DNA of 64,000 nucleotides from Oligoflexia bacterium (lineage in GTDB: Bacteria; Bdellovibrionota_G; JANQFH01): positions 1 to 64,000 of the forward strand of contig JANQFH010000012.1 of assembly GCA_028277945.1 (NCBI GenBank). The letters are read 5' to 3'. Shown here in pieces: positions 40,030 to 51,668 of this stretch. Made by a program: the position numbers and the translations under genes. The notes beneath the pieces are model-generated. The model made no database searches. It was not told the origin of the DNA and was given only the letters and a program-made list of their open reading frames with translations. How positions within the stretch are numbered: position 1 is the first letter of the stretch; each line of letters opens with the position of its first letter.

Positions 40030-42079
40030 AAGAGCTCCACAACTGCCAATCGCAAAAAAGCAAACAAAGGTCACCGAAGCTCATGGTGGAAAGCGGTATG
40101 ACGACTATTTCTGGCTGCAGAAACGTGACGATCCAGAAGTCCGCGCTCACCTTGAGGCAGAAAATCAGTATACTGAGGGATCTCTACAGGACACTGTGGC
40201 TTTGCAAGAGACGATCTTCAACGAACTCAAGGCAAGAATCAAAGAAGCGGACACAACCGTTCCTACCCAAGATGGCGACTACTACTACTATGAGCAAACA
40301 TTTGCTGATAAACAGTATCGCGCCTACTATCGTAAACTCAAAAGCCTGGAGGCACCGGCAGAACTGTTGCTCGACTGCAATGAGCTCGCGAAAGGTCACA
40401 GCTACTTCTTTCTTGGCGCATTTGCCATCAGCCCAGACCATCGTTACCTCGCCTACTCTGTTGACTACACAGGAGCCGAGAGCTTTACCACCTATGTTAA
40501 GGACTTGGAATCAGGCGAACTCTTTAGCAACGAGATCATCAAGGAGACCTATGACGACATCGTTTGGGCAAATGACAGCGCAACGCTGTACTACACTCGT
40601 ATGGATGCCACTCGAAGGCCTTATCAGGTTTGGCAGCACCGTCTAGGCCAAGAGCCGCAACAAGACCTCCAGCTATTTGAAGAAGCCGATTGTGCCTTTT
40701 ATGTTGGGATCTCTAAGGCAAAGAGCAAGAAGTATATATTCTTTAATAGCCACAGCAAAACCTCATCAGAGGTCTACTATATGGATGCCGACCGGCCATC
40801 CGCAAAACCCGAGCTAGTCACCAAACGACGGCAAGACGTTGAGTACCATGTATTTCACAACGGAGAGGAGTTCTATATCCTCACCAACGACGCAGCTAAA
40901 GACTTTCGTGTTATGGTTACTCCAGTTAACAACACGGCAAAAGAACACTGGGCAGAATTCCTGCCTGCTCGCAGGCAGACCATGATCGACGACATTGAAC
41001 TCTTTAAAGACTTTATGGCCATCTACAAACTCAAAGAGGGTTTTAATAAAGTTGAGATTGTGCATCTAGCATCGAAGCAAAGCCATGAAGTGAGCTTGCC
41101 AGACCCCATCTGTGAGATCGGACAAACTGCAAACCCGCAATTCAACAGCCAGACTCTGCGGTTTCACTACTCATCGTTAACCACCCCGAAGTCGGTATAT
41201 GAATACGACATGCAAAAGCAGCAGCTGACGCTACGTAAACAGGATGAAATTCCCAGCGGCTATGATGCTAACAACTACGTAAGCAAGAGAGTCTACGCCG
41301 AGCAATCTGACGGTTCCAAGATCCCTATTTCACTCCTCTACCGCAAGGATGTTGCCAAAGACAGCAACAATCCACTCTACCTCCATGCTTACGGCTCTTA
41401 TGGCTACAGTACCCAACCAGCCTTCTCTTCATACCGCTTGAGCCTGCTGGACCGTGGCTTCACTTTTGCCATGGCCCATATTCGCGGTGGCGGTGAAATG
41501 GGGCGAAGCTGGTATGAACAAGGCAAACTGTTAAAAAAGCGCAATAGCTTCGAAGACTTCATCGCCTGTGCCGAACACCTTATCCAGCAGGGTTACACCA
41601 GCCGCGAGCGGCTCTGCATCAAGGGTGGTAGTGCTGGAGGACTCTTAATGGGTGCGGTAGTCAACATGCGACCAGATCTCTTTAAGGCCGTTGTCGCTAG
41701 CGTACCCTTTGTCGATGTGCTCAACACCATGTCTGATCCAAACTTGCCGCTCACGATTGCCGAATATGAGGAGTGGGGAAATCCAGCAAAGAGAGAATAC
41801 TACGACTATATAGAATCTTACTCCCCTTACGATAACGTTGCTGCCAAAGCCTACCCCCATATGCTGGTTATTGCTGGTTGGAATGATCCACGTGTGTCCT
41901 ACTGGGAACCAGCTAAATGGGTCGCCAAACTGCGTGCGCTGAAAACAGACAACAACCTTCTGCTGTTAAAAACCGATATGGATGTAGGACACCGTGGAGC
42001 GTCAGGACGATTCGACTATCTCAAGGAGATCGCCCTCGAACAGGCCTTCCTCCTCAAGGTGCTCGGCCTCACCAAATAG
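40019..42079 (+). CDS. Oligopeptidase B / prolyl oligopeptidase family (S9A)
   Basis: From ATG 40019, overlapping pgsA by 11 bases, the product has 686 residues, as expected. A beta-propeller region (about 60-400) precedes the alpha/beta hydrolase with catalytic Ser in KGGSAGGLLMG, Asp in GWNDPRVSYWEP and His in DVGHRGASGRF. Oligopeptidase B cuts after basic residues in short peptides. The frame is open further upstream within pgsA but that part is a shadow. Confidence 0.95.
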   Translation: MTTKRAPQLPIAKKQTKVTEAHGGKRYDDYFWLQKRDDPEVRAHLEAENQYTEGSLQDTVALQETIFNELKARIKEADTTVPTQDGDYYYYEQTFADKQYRAYYRKLKSLEAPAELLLDCNELAKGHSYFFLGAFAISPDHRYLAYSVDYTGAESFTTYVKDLESGELFSNEIIKETYDDIVWANDSATLYYTRMDATRRPYQVWQHRLGQEPQQDLQLFEEADCAFYVGISKAKSKKYIFFNSHSKTSSEVYYMDADRPSAKPELVTKRRQDVEYHVFHNGEEFYILTNDAAKDFRVMVTPVNNTAKEHWAEFLPARRQTMIDDIELFKDFMAIYKLKEGFNKVEIVHLASKQSHEVSLPDPICEIGQTANPQFNSQTLRFHYSSLTTPKSVYEYDMQKQQLTLRKQDEIPSGYDANNYVSKRVYAEQSDGSKIPISLLYRKDVAKDSNNPLYLHAYGSYGYSTQPAFSSYRLSLLDRGFTFAMAHIRGGGEMGRSWYEQGKLLKKRNSFEDFIACAEHLIQQGYTSRERLCIKGGSAGGLLMGAVVNMRPDLFKAVVASVPFVDVLNTMSDPNLPLTIAEYEEWGNPAKREYYDYIESYSPYDNVAAKAYPHMLVIAGWNDPRVSYWEPAKWVAKLRALKTDNNLLLLKTDMDVGHRGASGRFDYLKEIALEQAFLLKVLGLTK

Positions 42080-42111
42080 TCTCGAAAAGAGCTGTTATAC
42101 ACCCTCTACCT

Positions 42112-42200
42112 TAGCGATGGTGCGACAACCTTCGAGAAATGGCTCGCTTCGCTCCGCTCGTCTGCGCTTTATTTTCTCTCAGGTTGTCACACCATCGCTA
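42112..42200. repeat. Inverted-repeat element R4a (28-base arms)
   Basis: 42112-42139 pairs with 42173-42200 at 25 of 28 positions (TAGCGATGGTGYGACAACCT then GAGAAA). The interior on the minus strand reads AATAAAGCGCAG then GAGCGGAGCGAAGCGAGCC, matching the R2/R3 core AATAAARCGCAGGAGGC at its start. Confidence 0.88.
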
Positions 42201-42256
42201 TGACAGTGTGGATGCGACAGCGTTACAGATTCGTTTCATTCGCTGTCACCTCCATA

Positions 42257-42343
42257 GGCTTGTCCAACCCAGCCTTCGGCGAATGGCTCGTCGGCCTCCG
42301 GCCTCCTGCGCTTGATTTCGCCGAAGGCTGGGTTGGACAAGCC
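42257..42343. repeat. Inverted-repeat element R4b (perfect 27-base arms)
   Basis: 42257-42283 (starts GGCTTGTCCAACCCAGCC) is the exact reverse complement of 42317-42343. The 33-base interior on the minus strand reads ATCAAGCGCAGGAGGC...GACGAGCCA, shared with R2 at both its ends. The flank CATATAGAGA-GAC after the right arm is shared with R2. Confidence 0.92.
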
Positions 42344-42377
42344 ATATAGAGAAGACATGAAAAGAATGAACGAAGTA

Positions 42378-43757
42378 TTACTGAATGTCTGCGATGTTGA
42401 CGATTCGAACTGCTTTGGGCTCAACCCCATACTCTGCCACTATCGGCAGCAGCTTCTCTTTATCTCCCATCAGGTAGAGACGGCCATGCTGGCGTCGCAG
42501 TGTGGATTGTGCCATACGCATGACATCTTTTGCCTTGACCCGCTGCAGGTGCTTTAAAAATCGCGACATGAACCTTTCGTTGAGATTGTAGTGTCTGTAG
42601 TCTATACGGTCAAAGAGTCGATCTTTAGCCAGCTCCATAGATGCCTTATAAGACGACGTCAGCTTTTCTTTAACCTCAGCTATCTCCTGTTTTCTAATGC
42701 GTTCTTTTTTGAATGCATCAACAACCTCGTCAATGCCCTGTAGTAATTTGCCTGTTTGATCGGTAACCGCAAAGGTGGCAACCCCCCACACGGGCAAAAC
42801 GGAAAAGAAAAAGCTGTTAATGCTGTATGTTAGCCCTCTCTTCGTGCGCAGAGTCGACAAGAGTCGGCTATCAAAACCACCTTGCCCAAGAATCCTGTGC
42901 ATGATCCATAAGTGGAAGTACTCTTTTGAATCTCGTCTAATTTTTTTTGGCAACAGGTGCACAAAACGAATCTGATTATCTGTGGCGCCTGGTTTGTCTA
43001 TTAAGGTTACTTTGAGACCTTTAACATGAACGTCGTCGATTTCGATCTCTGGATAAGCGTAAGGTGTGTAGTCTTGTTTAGTCTGCTCATTAAAAAAGAG
43101 GCCATTCACTGTCTTTACGACTATCTTCGGCGGCACCGGACCTATAAAGGTTACAAAGGCGTGCTGCCATTGAAACAGCTTGGTTGCATACTCCTTTACG
43201 TGATCAAGCGTGACTCGATTGATCGACCAAGGTGAGCCTGTGCCGTCTAACACCTCGGGATGGTAGGCAAAGGTATCACGGAGCCAATAGTAGGCTATCA
43301 GCTGGCGCATGTTGTCATCCATGGCTCGCCGCTGTACAAGCACCCGCTGTTTATTCTCCTGAAAGGTCTTAACGTCCAACTTTGGGCCCTGGAGCACAGC
43401 TTTGGCAAGCGCCATGGCCTTAGCAAAACTCTCTTTAGGCGCAACAATGACAACACGTGCATAGCGTGAATCCACTTGAAATGAGATAGAGCTGTTGAGA
43501 AGAAAGAGCTCTTTACGGTAGGCATCACCGGTCATGGAACCAGGGCCCTCGCGGAACACCTTTGTCACTATCCAGCTAACACCCTGGAGATCTTTCGGCA
43601 CAAGTCCAGCCCCGCCAGGAAAGTCAAGCACGACAATTTCTCGTGGCAATGAGTTGTCCAGCTCACCTTCATAGGGGGAGCCATTCCATAAATAGCCCCG
43701 TTCCGCCTCGGCTGTACCTGTTAAAACAAGGCAAAAAATTATGCATAAACGCTTCAT
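42378..43757 (-). CDS. M16-family peptidase-like protein, non-catalytic partner
   Basis: The 459-residue protein has a signal peptide (about 1-18) and two M16 half-domains, but no HxxEH zinc motif in the N-terminal half, as in the regulatory subunit of two-protein M16 peptidases. Conserved later parts such as GQGGFDSRLLSTLRTKRGLTYS are present. It lies 22 bases after the catalytic partner gene and is cotranscribed with it. Confidence 0.9.
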   Translation of the reverse strand: MKRLCIIFCLVLTGTAEAERGYLWNGSPYEGELDNSLPREIVVLDFPGGAGLVPKDLQGVSWIVTKVFREGPGSMTGDAYRKELFLLNSSISFQVDSRYARVVIVAPKESFAKAMALAKAVLQGPKLDVKTFQENKQRVLVQRRAMDDNMRQLIAYYWLRDTFAYHPEVLDGTGSPWSINRVTLDHVKEYATKLFQWQHAFVTFIGPVPPKIVVKTVNGLFFNEQTKQDYTPYAYPEIEIDDVHVKGLKVTLIDKPGATDNQIRFVHLLPKKIRRDSKEYFHLWIMHRILGQGGFDSRLLSTLRTKRGLTYSINSFFFSVLPVWGVATFAVTDQTGKLLQGIDEVVDAFKKERIRKQEIAEVKEKLTSSYKASMELAKDRLFDRIDYRHYNLNERFMSRFLKHLQRVKAKDVMRMAQSTLRRQHGRLYLMGDKEKLLPIVAEYGVEPKAVRIVNIADIQ

Positions 43758-43779
43758 CGCTATTAACTGCTTATACGAG

Positions 43780-45126
43780 TTATGATTTGTTAGACACCAC
43801 CACCATGTTGCTTTTCACAAAGTAACGATCAATAAAGGTCTGTACAGAACCTTTTTCTACCTTCAGAGGTTGTCTGCTCTCTTCAATGGCGTATTTGATA
43901 TCACCAAACTTATTCCAGCTGTGGCTGAGCCCTTCGACCAACACGAAGTTGCGCTGTATAGACTCTGCTAGACTTATCTGCCACTGCCTAAGGTAGGCTT
44001 GAAACTCCCGCTCCGGCAAGTTGCGAAAGTCTTGGCGCAACGCATCTATTGCGCCCATGGCCTGCTGCAGTGTGGTTGCGGGCAGTAGGTTTACCAGTAC
44101 CTTGGCCATGCCCCGGGCATAATCAAAGTTGAAACTTGAAACCATAGATACCAGCTTCTGGTCAAACAGTAACCGTCGATCCGCCAAACTGTAATTTGCT
44201 GCAAAGAGAATGTAGTTGGCTACCTCAACAATATACCGTCTCTCACCCTGCCACTCTGGAATCCGATAACCAATGAGGAAACGTCGAACCGAAGATTTGA
44301 GCTTGCCCTGCTGAAAAACGTACTTGTCGTTATGTTGGTATGCTAGTGGCAGCTCTGTCTTTTCGCCACTGACCCAACCTCCATAGTACTGCGAGATCCA
44401 CTTGAGGACTTTCTTGCGACTAAAGTCGCCGGCAATAAACAGCCCGACGTTGTTGGGTTTGTAGTACTTGGCAAAAAATTCATTACAGTCTTTAGCGGTG
44501 ATCTTTTCAAGATCCTCACGAAAGCCAGTAATCATCCATTCGTAGGGATGTTTACGAAAGGCAGCACGATAGATGGTAAACCACAGATCCCAGATCGGAT
44601 TGGCATCAAGACCGGTAGAGTATTCCGACCTCACAGCCTCGCGTTCAACATCGAGCAGCTCTTTGGTCACCTGCAGGTGTTGAAATCGGTCTGCCTCAAT
44701 CTCTAACACTCGCTGCAGATGTTTGGCAGGAGCTAGAGTATAGTAATGGGTCGAGGCAAAGCGGGTAGTGGCATTTTTCGAAGCGCCTAGTCCCTTTACC
44801 AGATCATCGAACCCCGGCGCTCCTGGTCTTAGCGGGCGAAACATCATGTGCTCAAAGAGGTGGGCAATACCGGTAATACCCGGGCGTTCGTGCAGGCTGC
44901 CAACTTTGACAAGGTGGTATACAGTAGTACGAGGGGCCTTCTTATTAGGAACGAGAACCACGGTAAGGCCATTTGGATAATGGTACTCGTAGACTTTAAG
45001 CTTAGGTGAAATCGTAATTGCTTGCTTTAGAGTGGCATTCACCGTCTTGCCTGCCACAGCAGACAGTGGGGCCATTGTAACGACCAGGATAAAAACAACA
45101 GCAACCGTATAAAAAACTCGCTTCAT
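43780..45126 (-). CDS. M16-family zinc peptidase, catalytic subunit
   Basis: The 448-residue protein has a signal peptide (about 1-26) and the inverted zinc motif HLFEH (in GIAHLFEHMMFR), with the downstream Glu in LLDVEREAVRSEYS. It is expected to form a periplasmic heterodimer with the following M16 protein and degrade peptides. The ATG is directly next to the stop of the acyl-CoA dehydrogenase gene. Confidence 0.93.
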   Translation of the reverse strand: MKRVFYTVAVVFILVVTMAPLSAVAGKTVNATLKQAITISPKLKVYEYHYPNGLTVVLVPNKKAPRTTVYHLVKVGSLHERPGITGIAHLFEHMMFRPLRPGAPGFDDLVKGLGASKNATTRFASTHYYTLAPAKHLQRVLEIEADRFQHLQVTKELLDVEREAVRSEYSTGLDANPIWDLWFTIYRAAFRKHPYEWMITGFREDLEKITAKDCNEFFAKYYKPNNVGLFIAGDFSRKKVLKWISQYYGGWVSGEKTELPLAYQHNDKYVFQQGKLKSSVRRFLIGYRIPEWQGERRYIVEVANYILFAANYSLADRRLLFDQKLVSMVSSFNFDYARGMAKVLVNLLPATTLQQAMGAIDALRQDFRNLPEREFQAYLRQWQISLAESIQRNFVLVEGLSHSWNKFGDIKYAIEESRQPLKVEKGSVQTFIDRYFVKSNMVVVSNKS

Positions 45127-46269
45127 CTAATCAGCAAATATCGCCCGGGCAATCACCTCGCGCTGGATCTCAGAGGTGCCCTCACCGATTTCACAAATCT
45201 TGGCATCACGATAGAATCGCTCCACCGGATACTCCTTCATGTAGCCGTAACCCCCGTGAATCTGAATAGCCCGAGCCGTAACCCGCATGGCCATCTCTGA
45301 AGCATAGAGCTTCGCCATGGACGCCTCTTTTTTGACGTACATCTTTTGATCACACATCCAGGCTGCGCGTCGCGTAAGCAGTGTGGCCGCTGTCAACTCA
45401 GTAGCTGAATCAGCCAACATCCACTGGATTGCCTGGAAATTGGCAATGGATTGCGAAAACTGCTCGCGTTCTTTGGCGTACTGCAAAGCCTCCTCCAAGG
45501 CACCGCGCGCTAGACCCAACGCCATAGAGGCAATCATGACACGACCCCGATCGAGAACCTTAAGCGTATCGACAAAACCTTTGTTTTCCTTACCGAGTAG
45601 ATTCTCTGCTGGAACTTTGACTTGGTCAAAACTGAGCGATGTGGTATCCGATGCCCGACAGCCGAGTTTGTCCTCTTTACGCCCCGCTGTGAGCCCTCGG
45701 GTACCCTTCTCGACGATAAATGCAGAGATACCTTTGGTTCCTTGGTCTGGCTGAGTGAGTGCTAAAACCACATAGACGTCGGCAACAGAGCCTTGAGTGA
45801 TAAATGCCTTGGAGCCGTTGATGACCCAGTGATCGCCATGACGCTCAGCTCGCGTCTGCATCGCCGCGGCATCGGAGCCAGATCCAGGCTCGGTCAATGC
45901 CCAAGCTCCCAAGTGGGCCCCAGCTGCTAACTGTGGCAGGTAGCGTTGTTTTTGTGCGTCACTGCCAGCCAGCAGAATGTGGCCGACACAGAGTGAATTG
46001 TGGCTACTGACCGTTAGGGCTATAGCTCCATCATAGCGAGCTAACTCCTCGATAACGAGCGAGAGCGTCATGTAGTCAGAAGCTGCCCCGCCATACTCTT
46101 CAGGCACCAACATGCCCAGCACACCCAACTCACCCAGCTTGGCAACGACTTCAGTCGGAAAGGTCCCGTCTTCATCCCATCCGCTAGCATTGGGGACAAT
46201 GTGGGTCGCGGCAAAATCACGAATGGTCTGCCGCAGTAGCTGCTGCTCTTCGCTCAAAAAGCCACTCAT
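45127..46269 (-). CDS. Acyl-CoA dehydrogenase
   Basis: From ATG 46269 the product has 380 residues. It shows the FAD-binding ALTEPGSGSDAAAMQT and INGSKAFITQG, and the C-terminal RDAKICEIGEGTSEIQR with the catalytic Glu of short-chain/branched-chain enzymes. It oxidises acyl-CoA in the cytosol and passes electrons to ETF. An upstream ATG (46317) would overlap the kinase gene and adds 16 non-conserved residues. Its place between a kinase gene and M16 genes gives no hint of substrate. Confidence 0.93.
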   Translation of the reverse strand: MSGFLSEEQQLLRQTIRDFAATHIVPNASGWDEDGTFPTEVVAKLGELGVLGMLVPEEYGGAASDYMTLSLVIEELARYDGAIALTVSSHNSLCVGHILLAGSDAQKQRYLPQLAAGAHLGAWALTEPGSGSDAAAMQTRAERHGDHWVINGSKAFITQGSVADVYVVLALTQPDQGTKGISAFIVEKGTRGLTAGRKEDKLGCRASDTTSLSFDQVKVPAENLLGKENKGFVDTLKVLDRGRVMIASMALGLARGALEEALQYAKEREQFSQSIANFQAIQWMLADSATELTAATLLTRRAAWMCDQKMYVKKEASMAKLYASEMAMRVTARAIQIHGGYGYMKEYPVERFYRDAKICEIGEGTSEIQREVIARAIFAD

Positions 46270-46309
46270 AAAGGCAGTAAGGTACCATAGCCGGCAAACG
46301 CGAACAAGC

Positions 46310-48766
46310 TCAGCCAATACCGATTTTCAGCGCCTGCATGAGCTCGGCTACCGACTGGTAACGATCACTCGGCTCCTTCTCAAGGCACTTCAGGATTACC
46401 GTACTGAGGCTTGTTGGGATTTTGGCGTTGATCTCCTGCGGGTTGGGCGGTGCGGTATGCACGTGGTGGTATCCCAAATCTCCCTCGACAAAAGGAAGGC
46501 GACCTGCAGCCAGCTCGAATAGGTTACATCCAAGCGCATAGATGTCCGCCCGTTGATCGATAGGAGCACCTCGAACTTGTTCCGGCGCCATATAGGAGGG
46601 CGTTCCACCGATGATCGACTGCTCGCTCATCAAGTGCTCAACGATACGTGCGAGGCCAAAGTCCATAATCTTGATGATATTGTCTTTGGTCAGCATGATA
46701 TTGGCATTCGTCAGATCACGATGGATAACTTTTTTGCTGTGAGCATAGTTAAGACCGCTGCAAACCTGGCGCATAATGCGCAAAATCGATGCAAACGAAA
46801 ATCTCTTATCCCGAATGATTTCTTTGATGGTTTGACCATGTATCAATTCCATGGCAATAAAGTAGTTATTGTTTTCTATGCCCGCATCATAGATCGTCAC
46901 TATGTTGACATGATTCAACATTGCCGCTGCCTTTGCTTCTCTAAGAAACGTCTCAACAACAAATTTATCTTCTCGAAACGCTGCGGAGAGCACCTTCAAA
47001 GCGACTTTGCGATCGAGCACACGATCCGTGGCCTCATAGACGACTCCCATTCCACCCCTTCCAATGACTTTGATCTTTTCGTATCGGGTTTCTTTGGCTG
47101 TTCTTACAGTATCAACGGCGGCAAAATCTGAAACCTTGTGTTCAAGCTTTGTGCGTTGTTCTAACTTTTGCACCTTCCTTCTTAAATGTTCGACGCGCTT
47201 GTGAACATCACGAAAATTATAGTCTACACCTAAAATCTTCTCGTAGATCTCTAAGGCCTTAGGATACTGGCCGAGGTGCTCATGAGCAATAGCCACGTTG
47301 TAATAGTGCCGCAAGTTCTTTCTATGTACTGCTTCACCAGCAACGACTTTGTCATAGCATTTGATCGCCTGTTGCCACTGTCTTTGCTCCATATAGATCT
47401 TTGCCAGGTAATAGCAGGCCTTCCGATACTTTTCGTGACTGGTGTCTACTCGTTTAAAATACTCGAGCGCTGCTTTTGTATCCCCACCATGGAGTTTGTT
47501 CTTCGCAGTATAGTAAAAGTCACCAGTCTTCTCATAAACCCGCCCCCGATCCTCATACATACCAACTTCATGATACAACTTAGCCGCCTTGACGTAATCT
47601 CCCGCCATCTCAAAAGCCTTGGCAGCCTTCTTGTAATCTTTTAACAGCTCGTACATTTCGCCAGCAAATCCATAGACATTGGCAACCTCGTACATTTCAG
47701 CGGCTTTACGATAGTCGCCTATCTCTCGATAGATGTCTCCCGCTTTAAAGTTGTTGGCAGCTTTTTCAAAAAATCCTGCTGCCTCTCGGGCTTTCGCTTC
47801 CTGTTTGATGACTCGATCCATAACCGTCTCTAGCTTGTCTATGAGCAGCGGCATGTTGAGTGGGGTCTCTACAAAGTCTTCAACCGGAACATAATCATTG
47901 GATTTGATACCAGCTTTTATTCCTTTCTGTTGTAAAACTATCACAGGCTTGTGGATGTAAATGTCATGCTCTCCGCACAACTCGACGAGCTGCTTAAACA
48001 GTGGAATAGTAACAATCAACACGTGAGGAGAAAACTCAGCAACCGCCTCAAAGGTGCCCTGTTCATCACTTTTGGTTCTGATGGTGAATCCATTTTCCAT
48101 GAGTGCATTGGCCAATTGAAAACGCAAATCATCCTTCTCAACAGCAACTAAGATCCGGGCATCGTTCTCTTTGAACAACCCCTTATATTCGCTACTAAGC
48201 GCTTCAGTTAGGCAGTCGACCATTTCCGGGTCAAGATAAGTTCCGGCGCGCTTGCGTAGCGATTTAAGCGCCGCATCTCGTCGAATCACTTGGGTATCAA
48301 CCTTCCCTCGACTAATCTCATCTAACATGTTCGCAACTGCGATGATACGGCTGCCTAGCGGAATGCTCGTACCTACCAGCCCTCCGGCAGCATCCTTACC
48401 GTCAAAGCGATCGTGGACGTGGTTGATTATCTCCTCAAGACCTTCTGGTGCGCCTAAGCTCGCCAAGATTTCAGTTATATTGTAGGTTCGTTTCTTGTTG
48501 TCGATGAGTTTATGAAAGTCGTGGAGATAGGCTGCTAAGACTATCTGGTTGATCTCACTCAAAGAGAGTTTTAGGCGCTCGGCAACGATACGACTATACT
48601 TTGCTACTGTTTGCGCGTGGGCACGAAACGTATCGCTCTCGGCATCCAGTACAGAGACGACAAAATCAAGAACCGTAAAAGAAAACTCTCTAAGAACTGC
48701 ATCCGTGGAGTCTGGCTCACCAGTGCCTTTGATAGGCTTGGCTTTCTTGCTGGGGCTCTCTTTCAC
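46310..48766 (-). CDS. HD-GYP-like / receiver / TPR / Ser-Thr kinase fusion protein
   Basis: The 818-residue cytosolic protein (GTG start) has four parts. Residues about 25-190 resemble HD-GYP (LHDFHKL, then HVHDRFDGKDAAGGLVG...IPLGSRIIAVANMLDEI) but the GYP triplet is lost. Residues about 203-315 look like a receiver domain (RILVAVEKDDLRFQLANALMENGF). Residues about 325-520 are TPR-like (FEKAANNFKAGDIYREIGDYRKAAEMYE) followed by a coiled coil. Residues about 565-815 are a Hanks kinase with GRGGMGVVYEA, ALKVL, HRDLTNANI, DFGLA and GTPSYMAPEQV. The catalytic loop has Thr where HRDLK is usual. There is no membrane helix. Confidence 0.9.
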   Translation of the reverse strand: MKESPSKKAKPIKGTGEPDSTDAVLREFSFTVLDFVVSVLDAESDTFRAHAQTVAKYSRIVAERLKLSLSEINQIVLAAYLHDFHKLIDNKKRTYNITEILASLGAPEGLEEIINHVHDRFDGKDAAGGLVGTSIPLGSRIIAVANMLDEISRGKVDTQVIRRDAALKSLRKRAGTYLDPEMVDCLTEALSSEYKGLFKENDARILVAVEKDDLRFQLANALMENGFTIRTKSDEQGTFEAVAEFSPHVLIVTIPLFKQLVELCGEHDIYIHKPVIVLQQKGIKAGIKSNDYVPVEDFVETPLNMPLLIDKLETVMDRVIKQEAKAREAAGFFEKAANNFKAGDIYREIGDYRKAAEMYEVANVYGFAGEMYELLKDYKKAAKAFEMAGDYVKAAKLYHEVGMYEDRGRVYEKTGDFYYTAKNKLHGGDTKAALEYFKRVDTSHEKYRKACYYLAKIYMEQRQWQQAIKCYDKVVAGEAVHRKNLRHYYNVAIAHEHLGQYPKALEIYEKILGVDYNFRDVHKRVEHLRRKVQKLEQRTKLEHKVSDFAAVDTVRTAKETRYEKIKVIGRGGMGVVYEATDRVLDRKVALKVLSAAFREDKFVVETFLREAKAAAMLNHVNIVTIYDAGIENNNYFIAMELIHGQTIKEIIRDKRFSFASILRIMRQVCSGLNYAHSKKVIHRDLTNANIMLTKDNIIKIMDFGLARIVEHLMSEQSIIGGTPSYMAPEQVRGAPIDQRADIYALGCNLFELAAGRLPFVEGDLGYHHVHTAPPNPQEINAKIPTSLSTVILKCLEKEPSDRYQSVAELMQALKIGIG

Positions 48767-48864
48767 GCTCTTCGGGGACGGTTGGGGAAAGGTTTACACG
48801 TTCTCACCCTGATTTTATGGTGCCGGCGGCAAAAAGTCAAATCATAACCAACACTTTTTAGTTC

Positions 48865-48892
48865 TTGCAGGGATTTTCGGTAATGTTAAATT
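48865..48892 (+). promoter_or_regulatory. Candidate promoter of exbB, leaderless geometry
   Basis: TTGCAG (48865-48870) and TAAATT (48887-48892) are 16 bases apart. Seven bases separate the -10 from ATG 48900, and there is no Shine-Dalgarno sequence. Confidence 0.45.
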
Positions 48893-48899
48893 CTAGAAC

Positions 48900-49544
48900 A
48901 TGTTAGGCTTTTTCCAGTCGACTTTCCAATTGCTGAGCAAGGGTGGCATTGTCATGATCCCACTGCTGCTCTTTTCTCTCTTAGCACTTGCCTTTACTAT
49001 CGAACGCTTTTTCTATTTAAGACGGTCTCGAGTTCTTTCTGAAGAACTCCGAAGAATGCTGCACGAAATGCTGGCGGAGAATAGGATTTCAGATGCGATC
49101 ACCCTTTGCCGCGTGAATCGCTCTAACCTCTCGCGTATCTTTTTTGCTGGTTTGGCAAAAGCGGAACAAGGTCAAGAGGAAGTGCAGAAAGCCATGGAAG
49201 CTGCTGGCAGATCAGAGAACACTAGCCTCTCTAAGCATATCCACATCATCAGTACTGTTGCCGCCGTAAGTCCCCTTCTCGGCCTACTTGGTACTGTTAT
49301 CGGTATGATCAAAACCTTTTCTGTTATCCAAATGCAGGGCTTGTCAAACACAGAAAATCTTGCCGGTGGCATATCCGAAGCCTTAATCAGCACGGCAGCG
49401 GGACTCAGTATCGCAATTCCCTACTTTATTGCCGCAAGGTACTACACAGCAAAAGTGGCAAGCTTGATGACTCAGATGGAAGAGGAAGCGGAAAGAGTAA
49501 TAGAGCAGCTAGACACAATCAGAAACCAGCCGCAGAAAAAATAG
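48900..49544 (+). CDS. MotA/TolQ/ExbB proton-channel family protein
   Basis: The 214-residue protein has three membrane helices (about 15-37, 110-135, 150-175) and the family core ISTVAAVSPLLGLLGTVIGMIKTF with AGGISEALISTAAGLSIAIPYF. With the next gene it forms an ExbB-ExbD type stator unit that turns proton flow into force on envelope proteins. It starts one base before no spacer: its stop is directly followed by the exbD ATG. TonB-linked, Tol-Pal and gliding motors all use such proteins. Confidence 0.93.
   Translation: MLGFFQSTFQLLSKGGIVMIPLLLFSLLALAFTIERFFYLRRSRVLSEELRRMLHEMLAENRISDAITLCRVNRSNLSRIFFAGLAKAEQGQEEVQKAMEAAGRSENTSLSKHIHIISTVAAVSPLLGLLGTVIGMIKTFSVIQMQGLSNTENLAGGISEALISTAAGLSIAIPYFIAARYYTAKVASLMTQMEEEAERVIEQLDTIRNQPQKK

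Positions 49545-51668
<2,124 letters not shown>

Larger units (their letters stand above)
42080..42377. other. Gene-free region between convergent genes with repeats R4a and R4b
   Basis: No gene is supported. Two inverted-repeat hairpins occupy most of it, with a small extra hairpin between them (GACAGCG 42216-42222 with CGCTGTC 42241-42247). Confidence 0.7.

Noticed and set aside
46700-46740. Kinase called a dead pseudokinase because of HRDLT
   Set aside because: The Asp of HRD, the following Asn, the DFG and the ATP-site Lys are present, and active kinases with other residues in place of the loop Lys exist.
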